A stretch of DNA of 52,057 nucleotides. Origin: Candidatus Gastranaerophilales bacterium. GTDB taxonomy: Bacteria > Cyanobacteriota > Vampirovibrionia > Gastranaerophilales > Gastranaerophilaceae. The position numbers and the translations under genes were made by a program. Every line of letters begins with the position of its first letter. Within the stretch, counting starts at the first letter, position 1. The stretch lies in contig CALUVO010000005.1 in the NCBI GenBank assembly GCA_944324245.1, forward strand, positions 1 through 52,057, written 5' to 3'. The notes below the pieces were generated by a model. That model did not search any database. It was not told where the DNA came from and saw only the letters and a list, made by a program, of their open reading frames with translations. Positions 8,141 to 15,700 of this stretch are shown here, piece after piece.

Positions 8141-8154
8141 TGAATAACTGTTCA
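8141..8154 (-). promoter_or_regulatory. SmtB-type operator near the zntA ribosome binding site
   Basis: TGAATAACTGTTCA, identical in reverse complement to the operator at 8233-8246. It lies between the zntA promoter and its AAGGAG, where bound repressor would block elongation. Confidence 0.75.
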
Positions 8155-8165
8155 ACTATATTTAT

Positions 8166-8195
8166 ATTATGATTGAACAATTGTTCAATTGTCAA
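8166..8195 (-). promoter_or_regulatory. zntA promoter with operator filling the spacer
   Basis: On the minus strand, TTGACA (8195-8190), an 18-bp spacer, then CATAAT (8171-8166). The spacer is exactly the perfect palindrome ATTGAACAATTGTTCAAT (8172-8189), which matches the TGAACA..TGTTCA core of zinc-responsive ArsR/SmtB sites. Repressor binding would exclude RNA polymerase. Confidence 0.8.
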
Positions 8196-8231
8196 GTGTT
8201 TAAATAAGAATTTTAATAATTCTTCATATAG

Positions 8232-8259
8232 TTGAACAGTTATTCAATTATGCTATAAT
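8232..8259 (+). promoter_or_regulatory. smtB-type promoter and autoregulatory operator
   Basis: TTGAAC (8232-8237), 16 bp, TATAAT (8254-8259). The operator TGAACAGTTATTCA (8233-8246) overlaps the -35 and spacer, and it matches the known cyanobacterial SmtB operator core as I remember it. The start codon follows after only six bases, so the message is probably leaderless. Confidence 0.75.
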
Positions 8260-8265
8260 TTTAAT

Positions 8266-8622
8266 ATGAATAATGAAACAAAAAAAACAGATTGCGAACC
8301 TATAAATTTAGATTTGGTAAATAAAATCAAACCCAATATGCCGGATTTGAATCTTTTGTATGAGTTGTCGGATTTCTTTAAAGTTATGGGAGATGGTACG
8401 CGCATACAGCTTTTATGGGCACTTGAACAAAGTGAGATGTGTGTAGGAGATCTGGCAGTGCTTTTGAATATGACAAAATCGGCAGTTTCCCATCAGCTTA
8501 AGGTACTTAGAACTGCAAAACTTGTCAGAGCGCATAAAAACGGAAAAAATGTTTATTATGCATTAAATGATTCACATGTAAAAGATATTTTTGAAAAGGC
8601 ACTTGAACACATTTGTGAATAG
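8266..8622 (+). CDS. smtB: Zinc-sensing ArsR/SmtB-family repressor
   Basis: A 118-residue winged-helix repressor. The region SEMCVGDLAVLL..TKSAVSHQLKVLR is the typical ArsR/SmtB helix-turn-helix. The C-terminal helix has D-x-H at DSH, a His 11 residues on and a Glu three further (DSHVKDIFEKALEHICE), exactly the spacing of the alpha-5 zinc site of SmtB (Asp104, His106, His117, Glu120). The alpha-3 site is incomplete: one Cys only in EMCVGD, unlike CadC. So zinc sensing through alpha-5 is likely. It is divergent from zntA with shared operators. No Shine-Dalgarno precedes the ATG. Confidence 0.93.
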   Translation: MNNETKKTDCEPINLDLVNKIKPNMPDLNLLYELSDFFKVMGDGTRIQLLWALEQSEMCVGDLAVLLNMTKSAVSHQLKVLRTAKLVRAHKNGKNVYYALNDSHVKDIFEKALEHICE

Positions 8623-8623
8623 T

Positions 8624-8996
8624 TGTCCGAGAAAAATTCGTGATAAGGAGCAAAGCGACGTGAGCGAATTTTTAGCAAAGCGAACACGCGCAATGAAGTG
8701 AGCAGTAGTGAGCCTGTTTTTGAAACTTAACGAAGTTAAGTGTAGGTGAGTGTCATTTGTTCACTATACGTGAAGACATTTTGCACGAAATCAAAGCCCT
8801 CTCACAAAACTTGACATTTAGTCAACTTTTGTTCGGCAGAGTGGCAAAAGAAGTCAAAGGTGAGCAGCGACGGCTTAAAGACTCAGGTCGGCAACTGCGA
8901 CACTAGATTAGATTATTATTGCTGTATTCCTTGCATCTGATATGGTATCGAGTTTTGTAAGGTTGTTTGTTCGTTGCCGGTTAACAATATGAAATT
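8624..8996 (+). repeat. Mosaic intergenic repeat, copy B
   Basis: It begins with TTGTCCGA..AATTCGTGATAA (8624-8666), the inverted counterpart of 2712-2756. It contains the hairpin ACTTAACGAAGTTAAGT (8726-8742), TTCGGCAGAGTGG (8831-8843), the module AGCTTAAAGACTCA-like (8872-8920) repeated at 9057-9107, and a degenerate end module TTAACAATATGAAAT near 8981-8995. No gene is visible in 8623-9106. Confidence 0.75.
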
Positions 8997-9055
8997 TGAA
9001 AATCTTTGTATGATTGGTATAGAATAAAAGAGCTGTTTTTAATTATGTACGGTTA

Positions 9056-9107
9056 CAGCTTAAAGACTCAAGACGGCAACACCGACACCGGATTAGATTT
9101 TTATTAG
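9056..9107 (+). repeat. Short repeat module abutting the porin start
   Basis: The stretch from CAGCTTAAAGACTCAAGACG to GGATTAGATTTTTATTAG is a near copy of 8871-8923. It runs right up to the GTG start of the next gene and leaves no recognisable ribosome binding site. Confidence 0.7.
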
Positions 9108-10444
9108 TGAATATCGTGAAAAAGTTTTTATTTTTAATTTTAATACTTGGACTTAGTCAAATACCTGTATATTCACTAGATGTAATTACCCTGGAAACTG
9201 ATTCAAGACCGTTTTTTTCTGATACGGTTCTGGATATTCAAGAGTCTGATGACAATCCTGTTTCCGGTATTGATGAAAACAGCATATACGGTAAAATTCA
9301 AAATATTGAAAATAAAAACACATCTACTGACTATGCTAAACAAAATAAACAAACTTTTAAAAGCGGTATTGCTGATTACTCTGCGGAGGATTTTTCGTCT
9401 AAATTCTTTTTATTAAATATTCTTTCGAATGCAGCAAAAGATATCTATAATCTCGAAATAGAAAGAACAGATGTTCCTTCTGCCTTGTTAAAAGATAAAC
9501 TGACTTTTAATATACAGGAAGGGCCCGTTGAAAGTGTACACTTCTGGACAGCTTTTCAAAGCCACTTTACAACTGAAATAAATGAAAACAGTGATGCAAA
9601 TTCAAATTTTGATGTCGGATTAATTAATGTGCTCATTGACGGTAAATTAAGAGGCGGCAAAGAAAACTTTAGAATAATGCTTGATCCTACGCATAGAAGC
9701 AGCCATACACCTTTTATGCAGACATTTTTTCAGGATATGTATATAGAAACAAACAGAATTCCCCATACAAGAGTTCTTATAGGTAATTCCCGACCTGGAG
9801 TCGGCATAGAAGGTGCTCAATCACCTTATACCCTTTCTTTTATTAATCGTTCCATGATTTCAAGAAACTTATCTAATATGCGTAAATTCGGCGTCAGAGT
9901 AAGAGGTGATTATTCATTGATGAATTATGATGCGGGTATATACAGCTCTTCAACTAATTTTACCTCTTTTTTTCCGGGACATGAGTTTGATGCTTGGATA
10001 AATCTTAAACCTCTTGGAAAAACCGATGGAAAATACGGAAAACTCGTGACCGGGGCAGGGGTTCAATCCGGTGAAAAGCATGATACAAGCTACTATATGA
10101 CAGGTGCCTATGCCGGATACGAATATAAAAAATTCTGGACAAAATTTGAATACGCCAGAGCAAACGGCTCTAACGGCGGGGCAGGTCTTACAAATAAACA
10201 TTCTCAGGGTATGTTTGTTACTGCTGCATACAGATTAACAAAAAAACTGGAATTGCTTGCAAGATACGACCATTTTGATCCGGACAGAGATGTTTCGAAT
10301 AATAATCGCAGAGAAATTACTTTAGGAACGAATTATTATTTAAAAGGTCAGGCTTTGAAACTGATTTTTAATTATGTATTCTGCAAAAATGACAGTATTG
10401 ATGATTCACACAGACTTATGGTAGGTACACAGCTGCTTTTGTAA
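9107..10444 (+). CDS. Porin-like outer-membrane beta-barrel protein
   Basis: About 445 residues. It has an N-terminal signal peptide (KKFLFLILILGLSQIPVYS) and then a low-complexity, Asp/Asn-rich stretch. From about residue 125 come many alternating amphipathic strands ending in aromatic/Gly patterns (YYMTGAYAGYEYKKFWTKFEYAR, AAYRLTKKLELLARYDHFDPDRD). The C-terminus NYVFCKNDSIDDSHRLMVGTQLLL looks like a last barrel strand. It resembles the phosphate-selective porin / OprO-type barrel and lacks the SLH domain of cyanobacterial porins. Starts are GTG at 9107 or GTG at 9116; neither has a Shine-Dalgarno because a repeat module sits directly upstream. Substrate unknown. Confidence 0.8.
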   Translation: MNIVKKFLFLILILGLSQIPVYSLDVITLETDSRPFFSDTVLDIQESDDNPVSGIDENSIYGKIQNIENKNTSTDYAKQNKQTFKSGIADYSAEDFSSKFFLLNILSNAAKDIYNLEIERTDVPSALLKDKLTFNIQEGPVESVHFWTAFQSHFTTEINENSDANSNFDVGLINVLIDGKLRGGKENFRIMLDPTHRSSHTPFMQTFFQDMYIETNRIPHTRVLIGNSRPGVGIEGAQSPYTLSFINRSMISRNLSNMRKFGVRVRGDYSLMNYDAGIYSSSTNFTSFFPGHEFDAWINLKPLGKTDGKYGKLVTGAGVQSGEKHDTSYYMTGAYAGYEYKKFWTKFEYARANGSNGGAGLTNKHSQGMFVTAAYRLTKKLELLARYDHFDPDRDVSNNNRREITLGTNYYLKGQALKLIFNYVFCKNDSIDDSHRLMVGTQLLL

Positions 10445-10466
10445 CAATTTGCGGTTATATAAAAAT

Positions 10467-11039
10467 TTACCAGTTCGGGAAATAATAAATTTCAACAACT
10501 TCTCTTGTCTTAAGCTTTGCATGCCCGCCTTTGATAAAGTTTGTCAGAGTACCAGTGGGAGGCAGTATTGTTAGCGCCCATTTAAGAGGATATACCCAAA
10601 GACTTCTGTCCTGTCCGAATTTTTCATATGTATCTATGAGCTGGTTGTTCTCTATATTGTTAAATTTAAAGTCACTAAAGATGATACTTGCCGGTATACC
10701 ATTCATTCCGCTTGATATTACTGTTTCTACCGTAGCATATACAAGCTCGCCCTTTTTTGCAAAGCATTTCCCCTTGTACCATACATCTTCTAAAACTCTG
10801 AATACTATTGTCTGTCCTTCTTTTAATTCTTTTTCCGACTCAATATCCGCAATTACGGATAATCGAATCGGTATTCTTTTTGTATCATTATAATCGTATT
10901 TATTATTTACTGGCGGTTTTTCAAGATGTCTTGTCTTTAATGCTTCTGCTAGTTCATCTTTTATTAATCCGGCAGCATAAGACACTGTATAAAAACCTGA
11001 TATTAAAAATATTAGAGTAGCTTTAATAAATTTATCCAT
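10467..11039 (-). CDS. Secreted hypothetical protein
   Basis: A 190-residue protein with a clear signal peptide (residues 1-22, cleavage likely after SYA-A). The mature part has a central beta-rich region (PIRLSVIADIESEKELKEGQTIVFRVLEDV, then GELVYATVETVISSGMNG and ASIIFSDFKF) and a terminal PPTGTLTNFIKGGHAKL segment. I do not recognise the family. It is the last gene of a three-gene operon behind a GspF/PilC-like protein and a dead M48-like protein, starting 15 bp after the latter's stop. An envelope-assembly role is plausible but inferred. Confidence 0.8.
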   Translation of the reverse strand: MDKFIKATLIFLISGFYTVSYAAGLIKDELAEALKTRHLEKPPVNNKYDYNDTKRIPIRLSVIADIESEKELKEGQTIVFRVLEDVWYKGKCFAKKGELVYATVETVISSGMNGIPASIIFSDFKFNNIENNQLIDTYEKFGQDRSLWVYPLKWALTILPPTGTLTNFIKGGHAKLKTREVVEIYYFPNW

Positions 11040-11054
11040 AATTTTGTTTAGACC

Positions 11055-11765
11055 TTACTGGTAATCAAGTTCTTCTTTTGAACCTGTTTTGATTTTTTCT
11101 TCAAGCAGTTTTCTGTTTTCAATAGATGTTAACAAAAAATTCTGGTAATGTTCATTTTCGTAATACGGGTTGTTAGCCAGATAGTAAGGGTATTTTGTAT
11201 AAATATATTCATATATGTGAGCAAGTCTTTTAGAAGTTAAATTTTTGTTTGAAAACTTATCGAATCTTTTTTGCGGACAGCTTTTTTGCAGTAATGTAAT
11301 AAGCCCGACCGGATGATATCCGGCATTTACCATAAAATCAACAGCTCTTTTGTCTGATGCAAGTTCGAATTTTTTTGGTGCGGCTTTAAGTTCAAATGCA
11401 CTCAAATATCCGTTAAACAAGCCTTCATATGATTTTGCGGCAATCAAAATCCCTCTGGCCAGACAGGCTGCCAGCTCATCATCATTCTGTGTAAATTTAT
11501 ATTCATTTTTGTATACTACAACCTGCCTTCGGGTAAGCTCCGGATTGATTTGCAAAAAGATATCTTTTGCATTTTCGTCATATACAAAAATAATCCTTTT
11601 ATCAATTTTATTTGCATTGAGCAGCTTAGAGCCGATATCGTTGATTCTCGATTGGATAGACTGTTCCTGCGCAATTTGTTCTTCCGTTGTTATTGTTTCA
11701 TCAGCAAATACGGCAATCTGTGATGACAGTATTATTAATGCTGTTGCCAAAAGTTTTTTAATCAT
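11055..11765 (-). CDS. M48-peptidase-like secreted protein lacking the zinc motif
   Basis: A 236-residue exported protein (signal peptide 1-21). The layout follows M48 metalloproteases: strand VVVYKNEYKF, then DELAACLARGILIAAKS where active members read DELAAVLAHEIAHVTAR, then ELASDKRAVDFMVNAGYHPVGLITLL matching the ExxxD-AG-P region. The HExxH is replaced by RGILI (residues 104-108), so both His and the catalytic Glu are gone, while the Glu134..Asp138 pair remains. I infer a non-catalytic periplasmic protein, perhaps a chaperone like parts of BepA. It is the middle gene of the operon, 9 bp after the GspF-like gene. Confidence 0.8.
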   Translation of the reverse strand: MIKKLLATALIILSSQIAVFADETITTEEQIAQEQSIQSRINDIGSKLLNANKIDKRIIFVYDENAKDIFLQINPELTRRQVVVYKNEYKFTQNDDELAACLARGILIAAKSYEGLFNGYLSAFELKAAPKKFELASDKRAVDFMVNAGYHPVGLITLLQKSCPQKRFDKFSNKNLTSKRLAHIYEYIYTKYPYYLANNPYYENEHYQNFLLTSIENRKLLEEKIKTGSKEELDYQ

Positions 11766-11774
11766 TTTCCATAC

Positions 11775-12779
11775 CTATAAACTGTTAAATATGCCGCCGT
11801 ATAAACGGGCGTAAAAATTTACGGCTATATAACCTACCAGTAATCCTACAACTACAATTGCTGCGGGCTGGATTATACTCATTATAACATCAAGTGCTGT
11901 TTTTATGTTCTTTTCGTAAATATTTGCAATATTTCGAAATTCCTGTCCGAGTTTACCCGCTTTTTCTCCTATTGATATGTGAGACATAGTGTTGTTGTCA
12001 AACAGCATTGATGCGCTGAATGCAGTAGTTAAATCGCAGTTATTTGCAAGCATATTATTTGTCCTGTACATACCAGAAACTTCTCTTTTTGTTTTAAAAA
12101 GTTCTGACGCCGTTTGGACAGATTCTCTGATTGGCACTCCCGCATCATAAAATGCTGCAAGAACGGCAAAGAAGTTTGTAAAATATATGTTTTTTATCAG
12201 AGGAGAAAAGAAAGTATGCTCTTTAATAAAATCTGCAATTTGAGCACACAGCTTTTTATTAAACACTATATAAAAAATCACTCCAAAAATTGAAGCGTAA
12301 ACAGCTAATATTTTTATCATTGCGCTGAAAAACAGAGAAGAAAGACAAATGTTCGCTGTCATATTTTCAAAAATTTTAAAGAAAAAGAAATGACAGAACA
12401 TTAAAACTCCAAGTGCGCCTAATAATAAAAGCACGGGATAAGTCAGTGATGCTATTATTGAACTTTTCAGATTTTCAGTTCTTCTTATATCTTTTAATAT
12501 ATTTTCCGTTGTTTCTTCAAGTTTTCCAGAGCTGTCTCCGGCACAAAAAAGCATTGCATACTGTACGCCGAGAATATCTTTGTATCTCATAATAAGAGTA
12601 CTGACAGGTGTGCCTGCATCCAGACCGGTTTTTATTATATATGCAAGCTGTATGATTTTTTTGTTTGTTGTTGATGTTTCAAAAGTCTTAAAAATATCGG
12701 TATAAGAATATCCTGCACCGTACAGACTGCCGATTGTTCCAAAAAATAAACGTTTTTCCGATAATGTAAATTCTTTCAT
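11775..12779 (-). CDS. GspF/PilC-like inner-membrane platform protein
   Basis: A 334-residue protein with two T2SF domains. The first is about 8-130, with TGLDAGTPVSTLI and AGDSSGKLEETTENILKD; the second is about 190-320, with AAFYDAGVPIRESV and IGEKAGKLGQEFRNIANIYEKN. Three membrane segments are visible (about 110-135, 150-175, 300-325). This is the inner-membrane platform of type IV pili or type II secretion. It is somewhat shorter at the N-terminus than the 400-residue standard. No pilB, pilT or pilin gene is in view. First gene of its operon; ATG start. Confidence 0.9.
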   Translation of the reverse strand: MKEFTLSEKRLFFGTIGSLYGAGYSYTDIFKTFETSTTNKKIIQLAYIIKTGLDAGTPVSTLIMRYKDILGVQYAMLFCAGDSSGKLEETTENILKDIRRTENLKSSIIASLTYPVLLLLGALGVLMFCHFFFFKIFENMTANICLSSLFFSAMIKILAVYASIFGVIFYIVFNKKLCAQIADFIKEHTFFSPLIKNIYFTNFFAVLAAFYDAGVPIRESVQTASELFKTKREVSGMYRTNNMLANNCDLTTAFSASMLFDNNTMSHISIGEKAGKLGQEFRNIANIYEKNIKTALDVIMSIIQPAAIVVVGLLVGYIAVNFYARLYGGIFNSL

Positions 12780-12861
12780 AACAACTAGTATACAATTTTT
12801 TTGATAAAATTCATACTTTTTTGCTTCTGTAGTATGATAAAAGAAAAGAAGGGAGTATATT

Positions 12862-13065
12862 ATGTTCCACGTTTACACGCAAAAAAAAGGTGCGGATTTG
12901 ACAAAAACATTGATTAAAGATTTTAAAGATTTGGAAGAGGCTTTTGATTGTGCCGAAAAATCAATCGAAGGCAAATCTGATTTAAAATATATTATCGAAG
13001 AAACCTCAGGTCATTTTAACAGCTACGGAGAACTCTTGACGGATGTTGTAGCTGAGAGCGAATAA
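12862..13065 (+). CDS. Small hypothetical protein
   Basis: A 67-residue acidic, soluble protein (MFHVYTQKK..LLTDVVAESE) with mixed helix and strand pattern and no recognised domain. GAAGGGAG sits about 8 nt before the ATG, which supports expression. Its TAA stop is followed at once, with no gap, by the end module of a mosaic repeat. It is divergent from the GspF-like operon. Confidence 0.7.
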   Translation: MFHVYTQKKGADLTKTLIKDFKDLEEAFDCAEKSIEGKSDLKYIIEETSGHFNSYGELLTDVVAESE

Positions 13066-13341
13066 ATTTCATATCGTCAACTGACTCCGACTACTTGTTG
13101 AACCTGTGCAATAAGCAAGTTCAATATACGACAACAAGTCCGGCACAGCCAACAAGCGCATGGGGTCACTTCCGTAAAATTTATGCTTTTGCGCCCTCGC
13201 TACCTCTCGCAAATATGCCACAGGCATATTTATTCGGCAGAGTGTGTACCACTCCTAGCTTGAGGCGTAGGCAAACCGCAGGTGCCGCTGTACGCATCAG
13301 GATGCCCTCGGGTGCAAGCGAGCTCCCACTCAGACAGTATA
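13066..13341 (+). repeat. Mosaic intergenic repeat, copy C
   Basis: It starts with the end module containing CATATCGTCAACTGACTCC (13066-13094), one base after a stop codon. Then come TTGAAC..GTTCAA, AGTCCGGCACAGCC, AAGCGCATGGGGTCACT, the palindrome AAATATGCC-N3-GGCATATTT (13211-13231), TTCGGCAGAGTGTGTACCAC, and GTACGCATCAGGATGCCCTC with GCAAGCGAGCTCCCACTC. All these modules recur in inverted order in copy A. An 83-codon frame here is judged spurious. It fills the gap up to the pgi ribosome binding site. Confidence 0.88.
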
Positions 13342-13372
13342 GTTAGTATTAATATATAAAGGAGAAAAAATC

Positions 13373-14674
13373 GTGTTAACAAAAAATTCCGATATCAAAA
13401 CAAACTTCAGCGGAGTTGATTTTTCAAAATACTCTTCTAAAGTTTCTGAATTTGTAAATGAATTTTCAAAAAGAGCAAATCAAAAAGGACAGTTCCTGAA
13501 CTGGGTAAACCTGCCATCAGAACAACTCAAAAGAGTGGATGAAATTTACGAACTTGCTGATAAATTAAAAGCACAAACAGGTGCAAAAAAGCTGAGCGTT
13601 ATGGGTATCGGCGGTTCTAAACACACTGTAGAACACATGCTCTCAATAAACGGATTGAATATTTGTCATGATTCAATTGAGTTTTATTCTGATGTTGATT
13701 CGGCAAGTCTGGAACGATTCCTCTACAGATTGGGTAATGATGTTACAAAATCAAGCTTTATGATTGCATCAAAATCAGGTTCAACATTTGAAACAAAAGA
13801 CGGATTCTTAAGAGTTATGGATATGCTGGTTGATGCATACAAGTCTCAGGGAAAATCTGAAGAAGAAGCTAAAAAACTTGCCAACAAACATTTTATCGCT
13901 GTAACTGACGCTAATGCAGAAAAAAGCGAACTCAGAAGAACTTCTAACGAAAACGGCTGGCTCGGTGATTTGTACATCCACGATGATGTAGGCGGAAGAT
14001 TCTCTGCTTTTGACGATCATGCACTGTTTGCTCTTGCTTATGCAGGCATGAAAAAAGAAGATATGAAAGAAATGCTTCAATCTGCACAAGACATGTCAGA
14101 GCTTTCTTTATCTTCTGATTTAGAAATTAATGATGCACTGAAAGAAGGTATTTTCTGGGCTGACGCTAAATTGAACGGTATAGAAGCTTCAGTTCACCAG
14201 TATATGGGTGCTATTTTTGAAAATACTGTATACTGGCATGCTCAAATGCAAAACGAATCTGTAAAAGATACCCTAAAACAGGTTGCAAAAGTTCCTGATG
14301 CGATGCACCACAGTGCGGAAGCTCACTTTAATCCTGCAAACAAACTGGTGTTTGCTCTGACTGTACCTGTTGATAACGGTGTATGTAAAGAAAATGCAGA
14401 TGCTTATATCGGTGCGCTTACAAAATCTTATGAAGTCACAGGTGCAACATTTGTAGAACACATACAGACAAAAGGAATGGGACTTACTCCTTATGCTGCA
14501 GGTGCAATGACACAATTGAGGGCATTTGCTACCGTATATCAGGAAATTGTTGAAAAAATTATGAAGAATATCGAATTTCCTGAAGTTTTAGACAGTGTTC
14601 TTCAGCCGCATGTTGAGTTCTATAAAAAGAACTTAAAAGGCGGGGTTGTAGTTCCAGGAAGAATTTCAAAATAA
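13373..14674 (+). CDS. pgi: Glucose-6-phosphate isomerase family protein
   Basis: A 433-residue SIS-fold sugar-phosphate isomerase that interconverts glucose-6-phosphate and fructose-6-phosphate in glycolysis. Seen are MGIGGSKHTVEHML, ASKSGSTFETK (phosphate-binding SIS motif), DDVGGRFSAFDDHALFALAYAGM and VHQYMGAIFENTVYWHAQMQN. The C-terminal region is divergent: I do not see the usual QWGVELGK, so substrate range could differ. GTG start at 13373 with AAGGAG 8 nt upstream. It lies between two mosaic repeats and is followed by a terminator, so it is monocistronic. Confidence 0.82.
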   Translation: MLTKNSDIKTNFSGVDFSKYSSKVSEFVNEFSKRANQKGQFLNWVNLPSEQLKRVDEIYELADKLKAQTGAKKLSVMGIGGSKHTVEHMLSINGLNICHDSIEFYSDVDSASLERFLYRLGNDVTKSSFMIASKSGSTFETKDGFLRVMDMLVDAYKSQGKSEEEAKKLANKHFIAVTDANAEKSELRRTSNENGWLGDLYIHDDVGGRFSAFDDHALFALAYAGMKKEDMKEMLQSAQDMSELSLSSDLEINDALKEGIFWADAKLNGIEASVHQYMGAIFENTVYWHAQMQNESVKDTLKQVAKVPDAMHHSAEAHFNPANKLVFALTVPVDNGVCKENADAYIGALTKSYEVTGATFVEHIQTKGMGLTPYAAGAMTQLRAFATVYQEIVEKIMKNIEFPEVLDSVLQPHVEFYKKNLKGGVVVPGRISK

Positions 14675-14692
14675 AATTCTTAATAATTGAGA

Positions 14693-14728
14693 AAATAAGG
14701 CTGCTTTTAATAAGCGGCCTTATTTTTT
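14693..14728 (+). terminator. Terminator after pgi
   Basis: AATAAGGC-T-GCTT / AAGC-G-GCCTTATT stem with a 5-nt loop and a following T run, 19 bp past the stop codon. Confidence 0.9.
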
Positions 14729-14831
14729 TATTTTGATACAGTATTTCACAAATAGCCTGTGTGTATTAGCTGTACTGGATTACTAATTTAATAAAGTTTT
14801 GTGTTCAAATTAGAATCGTAAAAGCTAAAAT

Positions 14832-15043
14832 GTCTGAGGCGGCATCCCTTGTATGCGTGTACACACTCTGCCGAATAAATATGCCGGTGGCATATTTATG
14901 AGAGGTAGCAAGTGACGCCAAGTCTAGCATTTTACTGAAGTGACCCCATGCACTTGTTGGCTGTGCCGGACTTGTTGTTAAACAGCGAACTTGTTTATTG
15001 CACAGGTTCGACAAGTAGTCGGAGTCAGTTGACAATATGAAAT
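14832..15043 (-). repeat. Mosaic intergenic repeat, copy D
   Basis: Same module order as copy A. GAGGCGGCATCCC..TGTATGCG is followed by TACACACTCTGCCGAA, the palindrome TAAATATGCC-N3-GGCATATTTA (14876-14898), TGAGAGGTAG, AGTGACCCCATGCACTTGTTG, TGTGCCGGACTTGTTGTT, TTGCACAGGTTCGACAAG, and the end module GGAGTCAGTTGACAATATG (15015-15043). It stops two bases before the GAAAGG ribosome binding site of rubrerythrin. A 108-codon frame on the minus strand in it is judged spurious. Confidence 0.88.
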
Positions 15044-15059
15044 AGAAAGGCGGCAATTG

Positions 15060-15641
15060 ATGAGCACTGGCGATGAAGATGATTTTTCTAAATTTATTAA
15101 TAAAAATTTGGAAGGTACAAGAACGGAACAAAACTTAAAGGAGGCATTCTGCGGTGAATCACAGGCAAGAAATAAATATACTTTTTTCTCCAAACAGGCT
15201 AGGAAAGAGGGATACATCCATATTGCTGACATCTTTGATGAGACGGCTGGCAATGAAGAAGAACACGGCAAAATCTGGTTCAGACTGCTTAATGACGGAA
15301 AGATACCAAAAACTTTAGACAATTTAAAAACTGCAGCCGGTACAGAATGCTATGAATGGCAAGATATGTACGCAAAATTTGCAGATGAAGCAAGAGAAGA
15401 AGGCTTTGACAAAATAGCCTGCCTGTTTGAAACAATAAGAAGCATAGAAAAAATGCATATGACAAGATACAATATTCTTATTGATGAGATTGAAAATAAC
15501 ACTCTTTTAAAAAAAGAAAAAGAAGTGCTCTGGCAATGTTCAAAATGCGGCTACAGCTTTGAAGGAAAAGAACCTCCAAAAAACTGCCCTTTTTGTAAAC
15601 ATCCGAAAGAATATTTTGTAGTAACAGAGAAACTGTCCTAG
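15060..15641 (+). CDS. rbr: Rubrerythrin
   Basis: A 193-residue non-haem iron protein that reduces hydrogen peroxide in anaerobes. The N-terminal four-helix ferritin-like domain has the di-iron ligands in EAFCGESQARNKY, in ETAGNEEEHGK and in the matching second pair (ECYEWQ; ETIRSIEKMH). The C-terminal rubredoxin-type domain has CSKCGY and CPFC. Usual length and domain order. The ATG at 15060 is preferred over the TTG just before it because GAAAGG lies about 9 nt upstream. It is flanked by a repeat and a terminator, so it is a single gene. Confidence 0.95.
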   Translation: MSTGDEDDFSKFINKNLEGTRTEQNLKEAFCGESQARNKYTFFSKQARKEGYIHIADIFDETAGNEEEHGKIWFRLLNDGKIPKTLDNLKTAAGTECYEWQDMYAKFADEAREEGFDKIACLFETIRSIEKMHMTRYNILIDEIENNTLLKKEKEVLWQCSKCGYSFEGKEPPKNCPFCKHPKEYFVVTEKLS

Positions 15642-15665
15642 AACCAATTCAGGTCATAAAATTTT

Positions 15666-15697
15666 ATTCCGGTGCATACATTGTATGTGCCGGAATT
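15666..15697. terminator. Bidirectional terminator between rbr and the sensor kinase
   Basis: ATTCCGG-TG-CATACA / TGTATG-TG-CCGGAAT inverted repeat with a very short loop and A/T-rich flanks, between two convergent genes. Confidence 0.75.
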
Positions 15698-15700
15698 TAG

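Noticed and set aside
13095-15131. Two ORFs (13095-13346 plus strand, 14805-15131 minus strand) that share a translated stretch beginning LCNKQV and continuing TTSPAQPTSAWGHF
   Set aside because: Both lie inside mosaic repeat copies C and D. The similarity follows from the DNA repeat, there is no ribosome binding site, and the hairpins explain the conservation better than a protein.
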